Assembly (NCBI RefSeq): GCF_016722895.1
Contig: NZ_JAEQNA010000001.1
Span: 434,001 to 498,000, forward strand
Direction of reading: 5' to 3'
Length of the DNA stretch: 64,000 nucleotides
Origin: Ramlibacter aurantiacus
GTDB taxonomy: Bacteria > Pseudomonadota > Gammaproteobacteria > Burkholderiales > Burkholderiaceae_C
Positions 8,982 to 16,841 of this stretch are shown piece by piece. A program made the position numbers and the translations under genes. Each line of letters opens with the position of its first letter. The first letter of the stretch is position 1. The notes beneath the pieces are model-generated. The model searched no databases and was not told the origin of the DNA. It was given only the letters and a program-made list of their open reading frames with translations.

Positions 8982-10292
8982 CTATTCGGCCAGCGCCGGC
9001 AGCACGGTCCCCGTGCATCGGCCGAACCCGATGCGGGGCAGCCCTGGACGCTCGCAGTACGCGGTGAGCGTCAGCTCGTCGCCGTCCTGCAGGAACGCGC
9101 GGGTCTCTCCACCCGGCAGGGCCAGCGGCTCGGCGCCGCCTCGGGTCAATTCGAGCAGGCAGCCTTCGGTGCCGCGGTCGGGGCCCGAGATGGTTCCGCT
9201 GCCGATCAGGTCACCCGGGCGCAGGTTGCATCCGTTGACCGTGTGGTGCGCCACCATCTGCGAGAAGGCCCAGTCGCCGTCCCGCGAGAACAGGGCACGC
9301 GACAGCACCACCGGCGCCAGGCCCTGCTCGCGCATGCGCGCGGTCGACAACTGCACCTCGGTGCGGATCTCGAAGGTGCTGGGCCCGCCCTCGGCGGTGC
9401 CCAGCAGGTAGTCGTGCAGCGGCGGCTGGCCGGCGCGGCGCGGGGCACGGGCCACGCGATACGGTTCGAGCGCGTCCAGGCTCACCACCCAGGGCGAGAT
9501 GCTGGTGGCGAAGTTCTTGCCCAGGAAGGGGCCGAGCGGCTGCGTCTCCCAGGCCTGGACATCGCGTGCGGACCAGTCGTTGACCAGGCACAGGCCGGCG
9601 ATGTGGTCCTCCGCACGGTCCGCCGCGATCGACCGGCCCAGGGGGTTGCCGGGGCCGATGAAGGCGCCCAGTTCCATCTCGAAGTCCAGGCGCCGGGTGG
9701 GGCCGAACACGGTCTCCACGCTGCCCGCGCCGCGCCGGGCCTGCCCCTTGGGCCGCACCACGGGCGTGCCGCTGACCACGATCGAAGACGCCCGGCCGTG
9801 GTAGGCGATGGGCAGGCTGTGGAAGTTGGGGAACACCGGCGAGTCGGGCCGGAACAGCGCCCCCGCGTTGTAGGCGTGGTTGTACGAGGTGAAGAAGTCG
9901 GTGTAGTCGCCGATGGCGGCGGGCAGCGCGAATTCGACGGCGTCCATCGGCCGCAGCATCGAGCGTGCCTGCCGCTCGCCAGAAGCGCCCTCGCGCAGCA
10001 GCGCCGCGACGCCGGCGCGGACCGCCCGCCAGGCCGGACGGCCGAGCGCGAAGAGCGGATTCAGGCTGGCCGCCTGCATGGCCTCGGCCGTGGCGTCGTC
10101 CAGCGCGCCGAGCAGGCCGGCGGCCCCGGCCGCGCGCAGGTCCAGCACCGCCGCACCGATGCCGGCGCCGATGCGCGGGTCGCCAGCCCCTGCCCGCTCG
10201 CCGAAGACGCACAGCGGCAGGTTGGCCAGCGGGAAGTCGGCGCCGGCGAGGTTGGCTTCCTGCACCCAGCTGCGTTCGTGGCTTGCAGTCAC
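8982..10292 (-). CDS. fahA: Fumarylacetoacetase
   Basis: Hydrolase that splits fumarylacetoacetate (or a close homologue) to fumarate and acetoacetate, the last step of the homogentisate route; 436 residues. It has the two-domain build of true fumarylacetoacetase. The N-terminal SH3-like part (SWVQEANLAGADFPLANLP) is followed by a catalytic domain with SYNHAYNAG (catalytic His), LPIAYHGRASSIVVSGTP, DFEMELGAFIG, NDWSARDVQAWE, and PLGPFLGKNFATSISPWVV. These match the well-known enzyme almost phrase by phrase. The start is GTG 10292. It overlaps no gene but sits 16 bases after the FAH-family gene. Homogentisate dioxygenase (HmgA) is absent from the cluster, so its substrate may be a fumaryl product from a different ring-cleavage enzyme. 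Confidence 0.92.
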   Translation of the reverse strand: MTASHERSWVQEANLAGADFPLANLPLCVFGERAGAGDPRIGAGIGAAVLDLRAAGAAGLLGALDDATAEAMQAASLNPLFALGRPAWRAVRAGVAALLREGASGERQARSMLRPMDAVEFALPAAIGDYTDFFTSYNHAYNAGALFRPDSPVFPNFHSLPIAYHGRASSIVVSGTPVVRPKGQARRGAGSVETVFGPTRRLDFEMELGAFIGPGNPLGRSIAADRAEDHIAGLCLVNDWSARDVQAWETQPLGPFLGKNFATSISPWVVSLDALEPYRVARAPRRAGQPPLHDYLLGTAEGGPSTFEIRTEVQLSTARMREQGLAPVVLSRALFSRDGDWAFSQMVAHHTVNGCNLRPGDLIGSGTISGPDRGTEGCLLELTRGGAEPLALPGGETRAFLQDGDELTLTAYCERPGLPRIGFGRCTGTVLPALAE

Positions 10293-10308
10293 GTGTCGGT
10301 CCTCGCCT

Positions 10309-11262
10309 TCAGTTGGAGGTGGGCTTGAGCACGGCCTGCGGCCGGTGGCGGCGCACCGCGTCGTGGTGCGTGGAGTCCTCGCCCATGTAGATGCCGCGCT
10401 CCCATTGGCGCTTGAGCGGGTCTTCCACCCGCAGGCTCATGCGGCCGATGCCGTGGATGCAGATCTCCACGGTCTCGCCGTCCTGCACGAAGCCCAGGCC
10501 CTCGTGGTTGGTGCCGCAGGCCAGGATGTCGCCCGAGTTCAGCGTCATGACCATGGAGGCGAACTCGACGATCTCGGGCACGGGGTGCTCCATGTCGTCG
10601 GTGTTGTAGTTGTGGCGCAGCTGGCCGTCGTTCCAGAACTGCACGTGCAGGTTGTTGGGGTCGGGGATCTCGTCGGCCGTGACGATGCATGGGCCCAGCG
10701 GCGCGAAGGTGTCGAAGGACTTGCCGATCCAGCTCATGATGCCGCCCGGCGCCCAGGTGCGCCGGCCCTCGCCGCGCCCGGTCACGTCGATGAAGCAGCT
10801 GTAGCCGAAGACGGCGTCGCGCCAGTTCTCGCGCGAAACCATCTTGGCCGGACCCTTGATCACCACCGCCAGTTCGGCTTCGTGCATGAAGGCCCAGGGC
10901 TGGGTGCACTCGGGCAGCCGGATGGTGTCGCCGGGGCCGATGACCGCATCGGGGTTCTTGAGGAACATGTTCAGCGGCTTGGGCTCGCGCTGCGCATGCT
11001 CCCAGTAGTTGCCGATGGCATTGAGGATCTTGCGCGGGCGCGGCAGCGGCGGCGCGAGCCGCACCGATTCGAGCGGCGTCGCCGGCCCGCGCGCGGCGGC
11101 GGCCTCCAGCTCGCCGCGTACCCCGTCGAAATGGTCGATCAGCCAGACCATCGCGTCGTGGCCCTGGCCGGGCACGCGGGCGCTGAGGTCCACCACGCCG
11201 CGGTCGGTGAGCAGGCCCGGCAGCAGCGCGTCGGAAGCCGTCTTGAAGAGGACGAGTTTCAT
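10309..11262 (-). CDS. FAH-family C-C hydrolase
   Basis: Fumarylacetoacetate hydrolase family protein, 317 residues, of the fumarylpyruvate or 2-hydroxyhepta-diene-dioate type that cleaves C-C bonds after aromatic ring opening. The small N-terminal lobe (MKLVLFKTASDALLPGLLTD) leads to the catalytic domain at about residue 85 (KILNAIGNYWEHA). The magnesium ligands are likely the Glu residues of FMHEAELAVVI and the Asp of GYSCFIDVTGRGEG; SFDTFAPLGPCIVTADEIPDP follows. Two FAH-type hydrolases in one operon (this one and fumarylacetoacetase) suggest two consecutive steps or two substrates. It lies 19 bases after the VOC dioxygenase gene. Confidence 0.88.
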   Translation of the reverse strand: MKLVLFKTASDALLPGLLTDRGVVDLSARVPGQGHDAMVWLIDHFDGVRGELEAAAARGPATPLESVRLAPPLPRPRKILNAIGNYWEHAQREPKPLNMFLKNPDAVIGPGDTIRLPECTQPWAFMHEAELAVVIKGPAKMVSRENWRDAVFGYSCFIDVTGRGEGRRTWAPGGIMSWIGKSFDTFAPLGPCIVTADEIPDPNNLHVQFWNDGQLRHNYNTDDMEHPVPEIVEFASMVMTLNSGDILACGTNHEGLGFVQDGETVEICIHGIGRMSLRVEDPLKRQWERGIYMGEDSTHHDAVRRHRPQAVLKPTSN

Positions 11263-11281
11263 CTGGTGCAGCCCGCCCCGT

Positions 11282-12190
11282 TCAATGCCCGGCCGAGGGT
11301 GGGTAGGAGGTGCTCCAGATGGCGGCGGTGTCCGGCCCGGGTGCGGTTTCGCGCGGCTTCCAGTCGTCGTCCACCACGTCCATGTCGGCGTCGTACTCGA
11401 TGTTGCCGCCGAAGGGGCTCTTGAAGTACCAGAACACGTTGGCGCCGTAGATGTGCCGGCCCGGCCCCCAGGAACTCGCCCAGCCCTTGGCGTGCAGGCG
11501 CTTGCCTGCCAGCATGACCTCGTTCATGTCGCGCACGTGGAAGGCGATGTGGTTCAAACCCTTGCCCGGCGGCCGCTGGATGAAGAACAGCTGGTGGTGG
11601 TCGGGGTTGCCCTCGGCGCGCATGAACACGCCCATGCCGGTGAAGCGGTCGGTGATGCGGAACCCCAGGCGCTCGACGTAGAAGCGCTCGATGCGCGCCA
11701 GGTCCGGCGTGTACATGACCAGGTGGCTGAAGGTGTTGGGGCGGATGGGTGCGTCGAAGTCCAGCGTCTGGTTCACCTTGCGCTGCGGCGGCAGGCCGGG
11801 CACGTTCACGGCCGGCAGCTCGTTGGTGAGCGGCACGCGCTGGGTGAGGCGGAAGGCGATGGCCAGGCCGTCGTCGTCCACGGACGAGACCAGGCCGCCG
11901 GACACCCGCACCTCGCGGTCCTTGCCCAGCTCGGCGGCGATGCGCTCCAGCGCGGCGGCGTCGCCCACGCCCCAGACGGCCTGACGGATGTTGGGCCCCT
12001 CGACCGGGCCGGGCGGCAGCGACGGGTCGCCGACGCGGCGGATGCGCAGGCCGGTGCGGTCGCGCGCCACGAACACCAGTTCGTGCTCGCTCTCCGACGC
12101 GAGGGCGAGCCCGAAGTCCTCGAGGAACCGGCGGGCGACGCCCAGGTCCTCGGTGGTCAGGGTGACTTCATCCAGTCCGACGATGCTCAT
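11282..12190 (-). CDS. VOC-family extradiol-type dioxygenase
   Basis: Two-module vicinal-oxygen-chelate protein of about 302 residues, like type I extradiol ring-cleavage dioxygenases. The second module keeps a full 2-His-1-Glu iron site: His in NTFSHLVMYTPD, His in GLNHIAFHVRD, and Glu in PFGGNIEYDAD. The N-terminal module (IVGLDEVTLTTEDLGVARRF) is the usual non-catalytic half. I chose ATG 12190 (MSIVGLDE) because the family text starts there; a longer frame reaches 12226. As first gene of the operon 12190-5966 and with FAH-type hydrolases downstream, it most likely opens the aromatic ring of the pathway substrate. The substrate is not deducible. Confidence 0.82.
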   Translation of the reverse strand: MSIVGLDEVTLTTEDLGVARRFLEDFGLALASESEHELVFVARDRTGLRIRRVGDPSLPPGPVEGPNIRQAVWGVGDAAALERIAAELGKDREVRVSGGLVSSVDDDGLAIAFRLTQRVPLTNELPAVNVPGLPPQRKVNQTLDFDAPIRPNTFSHLVMYTPDLARIERFYVERLGFRITDRFTGMGVFMRAEGNPDHHQLFFIQRPPGKGLNHIAFHVRDMNEVMLAGKRLHAKGWASSWGPGRHIYGANVFWYFKSPFGGNIEYDADMDVVDDDWKPRETAPGPDTAAIWSTSYPPSAGH

Positions 12191-12257
12191 GGTGTTTGCT
12201 TGGGGTGATGGCTTGAATCTCGGCAACGCGCAAGCCTAGGGCGAGGCCGCCGGCCGA

Positions 12258-12356
12258 GGAAATCGTTTGCGTGGATCGATTCCATCGGCACCACCGATGG
12301 CCGGCCATGCGATGCATCGGTGCGCCGGATCGATCCCATCGGGAGGAACGATTTCC
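12258..12356. promoter_or_regulatory. Operator-like repeat array in divergent promoter region
   Basis: Between the divergent VOC dioxygenase and monooxygenase genes lies a nested set of repeats. A perfect 10-base inverted repeat GGAAATCGTT / AACGATTTCC frames it (12258-12267 and 12347-12356). Inside is a 16-base direct repeat GGATCGATtCCATCGG / GGATCGATcCCATCGG (12273-12288 and 12327-12342, one mismatch). There are also palindromes CCATCGG-cacca-CCGATGG (12282-12300) and CGATGCATCG (12310-12319). This density of symmetry in about 100 bases is what a regulator binding region looks like. The nearby LysR protein is one candidate, but the sites do not show its classic T-N11-A form clearly. Confidence 0.6.
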
Positions 12357-12418
12357 CGCGGCGGCAGGCGCTGCCTAGCATGCCGGGCAGCACGCAACCC
12401 GCATTCACCAGCAGCCCC

Positions 12419-13549
12419 ATGGCAAAGAACATCCTGATCGTCGGCGGTGGTATCGCCGGCCTGTCGCTTGCGATCGCGCTCGCGCGCCGCGGCTGGTCGC
12501 CCGAGATCGTCGAGGCGAACCCCGCCTGGGGCGTGTACGGCGTGGGCATCATCCTGCAGTCGAATGCGCTGCGCGCCATCGATGGGCTGGGCCTGGCCGA
12601 ACGCTGCCTGGACGCGGGCTTTCCCTATTCCATCACCCGCTACTGCGACCGCCAGGGCACGCTGCTGCACGAGCAGAAGAAGCCCAACCTGTCGGGCGAA
12701 CGCTTCGCCGCCTCCACCGGCATGCTGCGGCCCGCGCTGCACGAAATCCTTCGCAGCGAGGCGCTCAGCCTGGGCGTGCGCGTGAAGGTGGGCGTGCGGG
12801 TGGAGTCGCTGGAACAGGACGGCCGGGTTCACGTCACGCTCAGCGACGGCACCCGGGGCAGCCACGACCTGCTGGTGGGCGCCGACGGCGTGCGCTCGCA
12901 GATCCGCGGCCTGGTCTTCGGCGCCGGGCACCAGCCGGCCTACATGGGACAGTCGTGCTGGCGCTTCACCGTTCCCAGGCCCCCGGAGGTGAGCTGCGCG
13001 GTGATGGTCCGGGGCCCGAACACGCAGGCCGGCCTGATCCCGCTGAACCGCGAGCGCATGTACCTGCTGCTGCTCACGGCCGAGCCGGGCAACCCCTGGA
13101 TGGACAAGGCGCGGCTGCGCGAGCTGCTCGCCGCCCGCCTGGACGGCTATGGCGGGCTCATCGGCGAGCTGGCCCGGGCGATCCCGCCCTCGGAGGAAAT
13201 CGTCTACAGCCCGCTCGAGCCGCTGTTGATGCCCGGCCCGTGGCATCGCGGCCGGGTGGTGCTGGTGGGTGACGCGGCGCACGCCACCACGCCCCACATC
13301 GCGCAGGGCGCCTCCATGGCCTTCGAGGATGCGGTGGTGCTGTCGGAGCTGATCGACGGCTCGGACGACCTGGACACGGCGCTGCCGGCATTTACCCGCA
13401 GGCGCTACGAGCGCTGCCGCATGATCGTGGAGAACTCGCTGCAGATCGGGCGTTGGCAGTTGCAGGCCTGGAGCGGACAGCCGGATCCCGGGGAAGACAT
13501 CGCGGGCCTGAGCGGGCGCACGCTCGAAGCCCTCCGGGCCGCGCTCTGA
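12419..13549 (+). CDS. FAD-dependent aromatic-type monooxygenase
   Basis: Group A flavoprotein hydroxylase, 376 residues, likely to hydroxylate an aromatic ring using NAD(P)H and oxygen. The FAD-binding Rossmann motif ILIVGGGIAGLSLAIAL is at residues 5-21. The second fingerprint DLLVGADGVRSQIR is mid-protein, and the third, RVVLVGDAAHATTPHIAQGASMAFEDA, is split over about residues 280-306. This arrangement is typical of salicylate and 3-hydroxybenzoate hydroxylases. ATG 12419 starts just before the Rossmann strand; the frame extends upstream only through the operator region. It is divergent from the dioxygenase operon and shares its control region, so it probably prepares the diol that the dioxygenase cleaves. 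Confidence 0.88.
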   Translation: MAKNILIVGGGIAGLSLAIALARRGWSPEIVEANPAWGVYGVGIILQSNALRAIDGLGLAERCLDAGFPYSITRYCDRQGTLLHEQKKPNLSGERFAASTGMLRPALHEILRSEALSLGVRVKVGVRVESLEQDGRVHVTLSDGTRGSHDLLVGADGVRSQIRGLVFGAGHQPAYMGQSCWRFTVPRPPEVSCAVMVRGPNTQAGLIPLNRERMYLLLLTAEPGNPWMDKARLRELLAARLDGYGGLIGELARAIPPSEEIVYSPLEPLLMPGPWHRGRVVLVGDAAHATTPHIAQGASMAFEDAVVLSELIDGSDDLDTALPAFTRRRYERCRMIVENSLQIGRWQLQAWSGQPDPGEDIAGLSGRTLEALRAAL

Positions 13550-13552
13550 AGC

Positions 13553-14497
13553 TCAGTCGCCTGCCGCGCCCGAGGGCGAGGGCGGCGGCCCGTAGGCCTC
13601 GCGCGCGGTGTCCTGCACCAGCTGCCGCAGCCACTGGATACCCGGATCGCTGTCGCGAAACGAGGGCCACTGCAGCAGCGCCACCAGCGGCGGCACCTGG
13701 GCCGGGTGGGCCAGGATGCGGATCGGGCTCACCTGAGCGCTCATCTCGGCCAGGCGCCGCTGCATGGACGCGATGAGCTCGGTGCCGACGATCATGCGCG
13801 GCAACGAATCGAAGGTGGGCGCGCGCAGCGCCACCTGGCGGCGGTGGCCCAGCCGGCTCAGCCAGCGCTCCTCCAGCGTGTACGAGTGGTAGAGCGACAT
13901 CGAGCGCACCGCGTGGCCGCAGGCCAGGAAGTCGTCCATCGTCAGGGCCTCGCCGATGCGATCGTTGCCCTGCCAGGCCACGCAGACGTATTCATCCTCG
14001 AAGAGCGGCGCCACCGGGTGCCCGGGCAGCGCCAGGCCGCTGACCGTGAGGGCGGCATCGACCTCGCCGGCCTGCATGCGCTGCTCGTGGTCGCCCGCCC
14101 GCAGCTGGATGTCGAGCGTGACGTGGGGTGCCGTGGCCGCGACGCGGGCGGTCACCAGCGGCAGGAACACGGCCAGCAGGTACTCGGACGCCACCACGGT
14201 GAACTCCCGGTCCGACGTCGCCGGATCGAAGCCCGGGCGCGTGGCGATGACTTCGCCGATGCTGGCCAGCAGCTGCGCCACGCGGGGAGCCAGCCGGGCG
14301 CCGAAGGGCGTCAGCACCATCGAGCGGCCGACGCGCACCACCAGCTCGTCCTGGAAGTGTTCGCGCAGGCGCATGAGCGAGCCGCTCATCGCCGGCTGGC
14401 TCAGGAAGATGCGGTTCGCCGCGCGGGTGACGCTCTGCTCGGTCAGCAGGGCGTCCAGCGCGACCAGCAGGTTGAGATCGAGTTTTTGAAGGTTCAT
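13553..14497 (-). CDS. LysR family transcriptional regulator
   Basis: LysR-type regulator, 314 residues. The N-terminal winged helix-turn-helix is evident: LDLNLLVALDALLTEQSVTRAANRIFLSQPAMSGSLMRLR at residues 5-45, shown here in the family's usual order. The NodD-like ending of the helix (DELVVRVGRSMVLTPFGARL) and a periplasmic-binding-type effector domain follow. Start ATG 14497 (MNLQKLD) was preferred over an upstream in-frame start at 14536, because LysR proteins begin directly with this helix. It converges with the monooxygenase gene with three bases between stops. It likely controls the divergent monooxygenase/dioxygenase promoters, or the Bug pair to its right; the sequence does not decide. 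Confidence 0.9.
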   Translation of the reverse strand: MNLQKLDLNLLVALDALLTEQSVTRAANRIFLSQPAMSGSLMRLREHFQDELVVRVGRSMVLTPFGARLAPRVAQLLASIGEVIATRPGFDPATSDREFTVVASEYLLAVFLPLVTARVAATAPHVTLDIQLRAGDHEQRMQAGEVDAALTVSGLALPGHPVAPLFEDEYVCVAWQGNDRIGEALTMDDFLACGHAVRSMSLYHSYTLEERWLSRLGHRRQVALRAPTFDSLPRMIVGTELIASMQRRLAEMSAQVSPIRILAHPAQVPPLVALLQWPSFRDSDPGIQWLRQLVQDTAREAYGPPPSPSGAAGD

Positions 14498-14691
14498 CGG
14501 GGCGGCGCATTTTGCCCTGCCCGCCCCGACCAGCACCCCTTCGCGGGATCACGAAGGACGCGTGTGCCGCCCAGCGGCGGCGGCGGGCGCTCGGGCGCTG
14601 ATCCTGCGGTGCTCCGGTGCGGCGGCCAGCACGACCGCCTGCGGACCTTCCAACCGAACCATGGCGCGCAGGCCCGTCGACCGCACCGCCC

Positions 14692-15672
14692 TCAACGGGC
14701 GGACTTCTGCGCTGCCAATTTCACGAGGCTGGCCGCCTGCTCGCGGTCGGCCTTGAGGAAGGAGGCGAACTCCTGCGCGGTGCCGCCCGCAGGAACCAGG
14801 TAGCGCGATTGCAGGAACTCGGCGAACCGGGGCTCGCGCAGCAGCCGGTTGAACTCCGTGTTGAGGCGGTTGATCGCGGCTGCAGGCGTGCCGGCCGGTG
14901 CGGCCAGGCCCCACCACACATGTGAGCTGAAGCCGCCCAGGCCGGCCTCCTTCATGGTGGGCACGTGAGGAAGCAGCGGCGATCGTTGCTCGGCCGATAC
15001 CGCCAGCGCCCTGACCTTGTTGCCCTGCATGAGACCGACGAAGTTGCCCACGCCCATCATCCCGGCCTGCAGCTCCCCGGACGCGATGGCGCTGCTGATC
15101 GGGCCGCCGCCCTTGTAGGGGATGCCGGCGATCGAGGTCTTCCACTCGCTGTTCAGCCAGGCGACGAACAACTCCTGCAGCGAGCCCTCGCCCAGCGTGC
15201 CGAAGTTCACCTGGGTCGGGTTGCGCGCGGCGTAGGCGCGTAGTTCGGCGAGGTTGGCCACCGGCAGGTTCGCGGGCACGAACAAGACCTCCGTCACGTA
15301 GAACAGCTTGCCGATGGGAGCGAGATCCCGGTCCGGGTCGTAGGGCAGCCTGGCCACCGTGTGCGGATTGATGGACATGGAAGCCAGGTACACCGCGCAG
15401 ACGGTGTAGCCGTCGGCCGGCGCCTTGGCGCACGCATCGGTGCCGACGATGCCGCTGGCGCCCGGGCGGTTGTCGATGACGATGGGCTGGCCCAGCCGAG
15501 GCTGCAGCTCCTGCGCGGCGGAGCGCAGCACGGCATCGGTGACGCTGCCAGGCGCCAGCGGGACGATCAGGCGGATCGGCTTGGTGGGGTAGTCCGACTG
15601 GCCCGCGGCGAATCCGGCGGTGGCGAGTGCCGCGGCAGCGGCGCAGAGCTTGAGGAACGGCTTCAGGGCCAT
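14692..15672 (-). CDS. Bug-type TTT substrate-binding protein
   Basis: Periplasmic Bug/TctC-family binding protein, 326 residues. Signal peptide: MALKPFLKLCAAAAALATAG, with cleavage after FAAGQ. The mature start SDYPTKPIRLIVPLAPGS is the family hallmark, and DNRPGASGIVGTDACAKAPADGYT and VPYKGGGP-like IPYKGGGPIS are conserved. AGGAGA lies before ATG 15672. It sits 34 bases downstream of another Bug-like gene that lacks a signal peptide, so the two are probably cotranscribed. The ligand is unknown; it is presumably a carboxylate linked to the surrounding catabolic genes. Confidence 0.9.
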   Translation of the reverse strand: MALKPFLKLCAAAAALATAGFAAGQSDYPTKPIRLIVPLAPGSVTDAVLRSAAQELQPRLGQPIVIDNRPGASGIVGTDACAKAPADGYTVCAVYLASMSINPHTVARLPYDPDRDLAPIGKLFYVTEVLFVPANLPVANLAELRAYAARNPTQVNFGTLGEGSLQELFVAWLNSEWKTSIAGIPYKGGGPISSAIASGELQAGMMGVGNFVGLMQGNKVRALAVSAEQRSPLLPHVPTMKEAGLGGFSSHVWWGLAAPAGTPAAAINRLNTEFNRLLREPRFAEFLQSRYLVPAGGTAQEFASFLKADREQAASLVKLAAQKSAR

Positions 15673-15706
15673 GGGTCGTCTCCTGGGTCGTGGATCGTTG
15701 CGGAAA

Positions 15707-16609
15707 TCAGAGCAGTGACGAGGCGCTGCCCGCCCGTGGGCCGAGCAGTCGGATGACTCGTCCGAACATGGCATCGTCCTCGGCCATGTAGCGGGCGAAC
15801 TCGTCACCGAACCGCCAGTCCAGCGTGAAGGCGGACGCGACGGCCTCCCGTGCGAACGCCGGGTCGGCCGCCACGCTGCGCAGGGCGTCCAGGTAGCGCC
15901 GCGTGATCTGGGCCGGCAGCCCCCGGGGTGCCACGATGCCGCGCCAGTGCGCCACGGACCAGTCGATGCCGATGGCCTCGCGAACCGTGGGCACTTCGCC
16001 GAAGGCGTGGTGGCGCGCGGCGTCCATGTTGGCCAGCGGCCTGGCCCGCCCCTCGCGCAGGGGGCCCCGGGCGTCGGTGAGGGTGATGGGCGCGACCTGC
16101 GCCTCGCCCGCGAGCACCTTGGCCAGGCCTTGTTCCCCGCTGAAGGTTTCGATCCAGTCCAGCCTGGAGACGTCCACCCCGGCCGAGTCCAGCAGGCCGA
16201 CGAGGGCAAACTTCCACACGCTGAAGTGGGGGCCGCCCGAGCCCACCATGCGCTGCTCGCGGCAGGCGTCGACGAACTCGGCGAGGGTGCGCCACGGCGC
16301 GTCCTCGCGCACGATCACGGCGGCGGATTCCACGAAGGGCACCGCCAGCGGCGTGTAGTCCTGCGGCGTGAGGCAGGTGAGCCCGTGATGCCAATGCATC
16401 ATGCCGATCTCGCCGCTGATCTGGCCGATGGTGCGGCCATCGGGCTCGGCCTCGGCGATCGCCGCATGGCCGACGATGGCGCCGGTCCGGTTCACCACCT
16501 CGACGGGCTCGTCCAGGTAGCGCGCCATGTACCGTGCGACCAGCCGCGCACGCTGGTCGCTGCCGCCGCCCTGCACGTAGGGGACGATCATCTGGATGGG
16601 GCGGCTCAT
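15707..16609 (-). CDS. Bug-like protein without signal peptide
   Basis: TctC/Bug-fold protein of 300 residues that starts straight at the mature domain: MSRPIQMIVPYVQGGGSDQ replaces the usual signal plus YPTKPIR start. A good GGAGA site at 16615-16619, seven bases before ATG 16609, supports this start. The frame extension upstream to 16792 contains no hydrophobic export signal of normal shape. Conserved family text remains (EVVNRTGAIVGHAAIAEAEPDGRTIG, shown in order, and VPTVREAIGIDW). Either it acts in the cytoplasm, or it is exported by an unusual route. It lies upstream of a normal Bug gene and divergent from the acyl-CoA ligase gene at 16842. Confidence 0.8.
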   Translation of the reverse strand: MSRPIQMIVPYVQGGGSDQRARLVARYMARYLDEPVEVVNRTGAIVGHAAIAEAEPDGRTIGQISGEIGMMHWHHGLTCLTPQDYTPLAVPFVESAAVIVREDAPWRTLAEFVDACREQRMVGSGGPHFSVWKFALVGLLDSAGVDVSRLDWIETFSGEQGLAKVLAGEAQVAPITLTDARGPLREGRARPLANMDAARHHAFGEVPTVREAIGIDWSVAHWRGIVAPRGLPAQITRRYLDALRSVAADPAFAREAVASAFTLDWRFGDEFARYMAEDDAMFGRVIRLLGPRAGSASSLL

Positions 16610-16841
16610 GTCATGTCTCCGGTGTGCCCCGCTCGTGCCTTGCAATCGCCAAGCGGACTTGAAAGGCTGCATCGTAGGAACCGGCCCGCAGGTCCGAAAG
16701 CGGATTCGACGAATAAACAAAATCCACCAGATGGATATGAAGCCCTGCTTCGTGCCCAACGCAGGGATGTCCTCTTCGCGGAGGACAGACAAGGCGCACC
16801 CCGTTTCCTAGCATTCCCCTCGAACTGCCCGAGGAGACCAG

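Noticed and set aside
6858-10328. 1156-codon open frame on the plus strand
   Set aside because: It is antisense to the cyclase, amidohydrolase and fumarylacetoacetase genes, which have clear family motifs. The frame stays open only because of high GC, and its product is His/Arg/Gly-rich with no domain.
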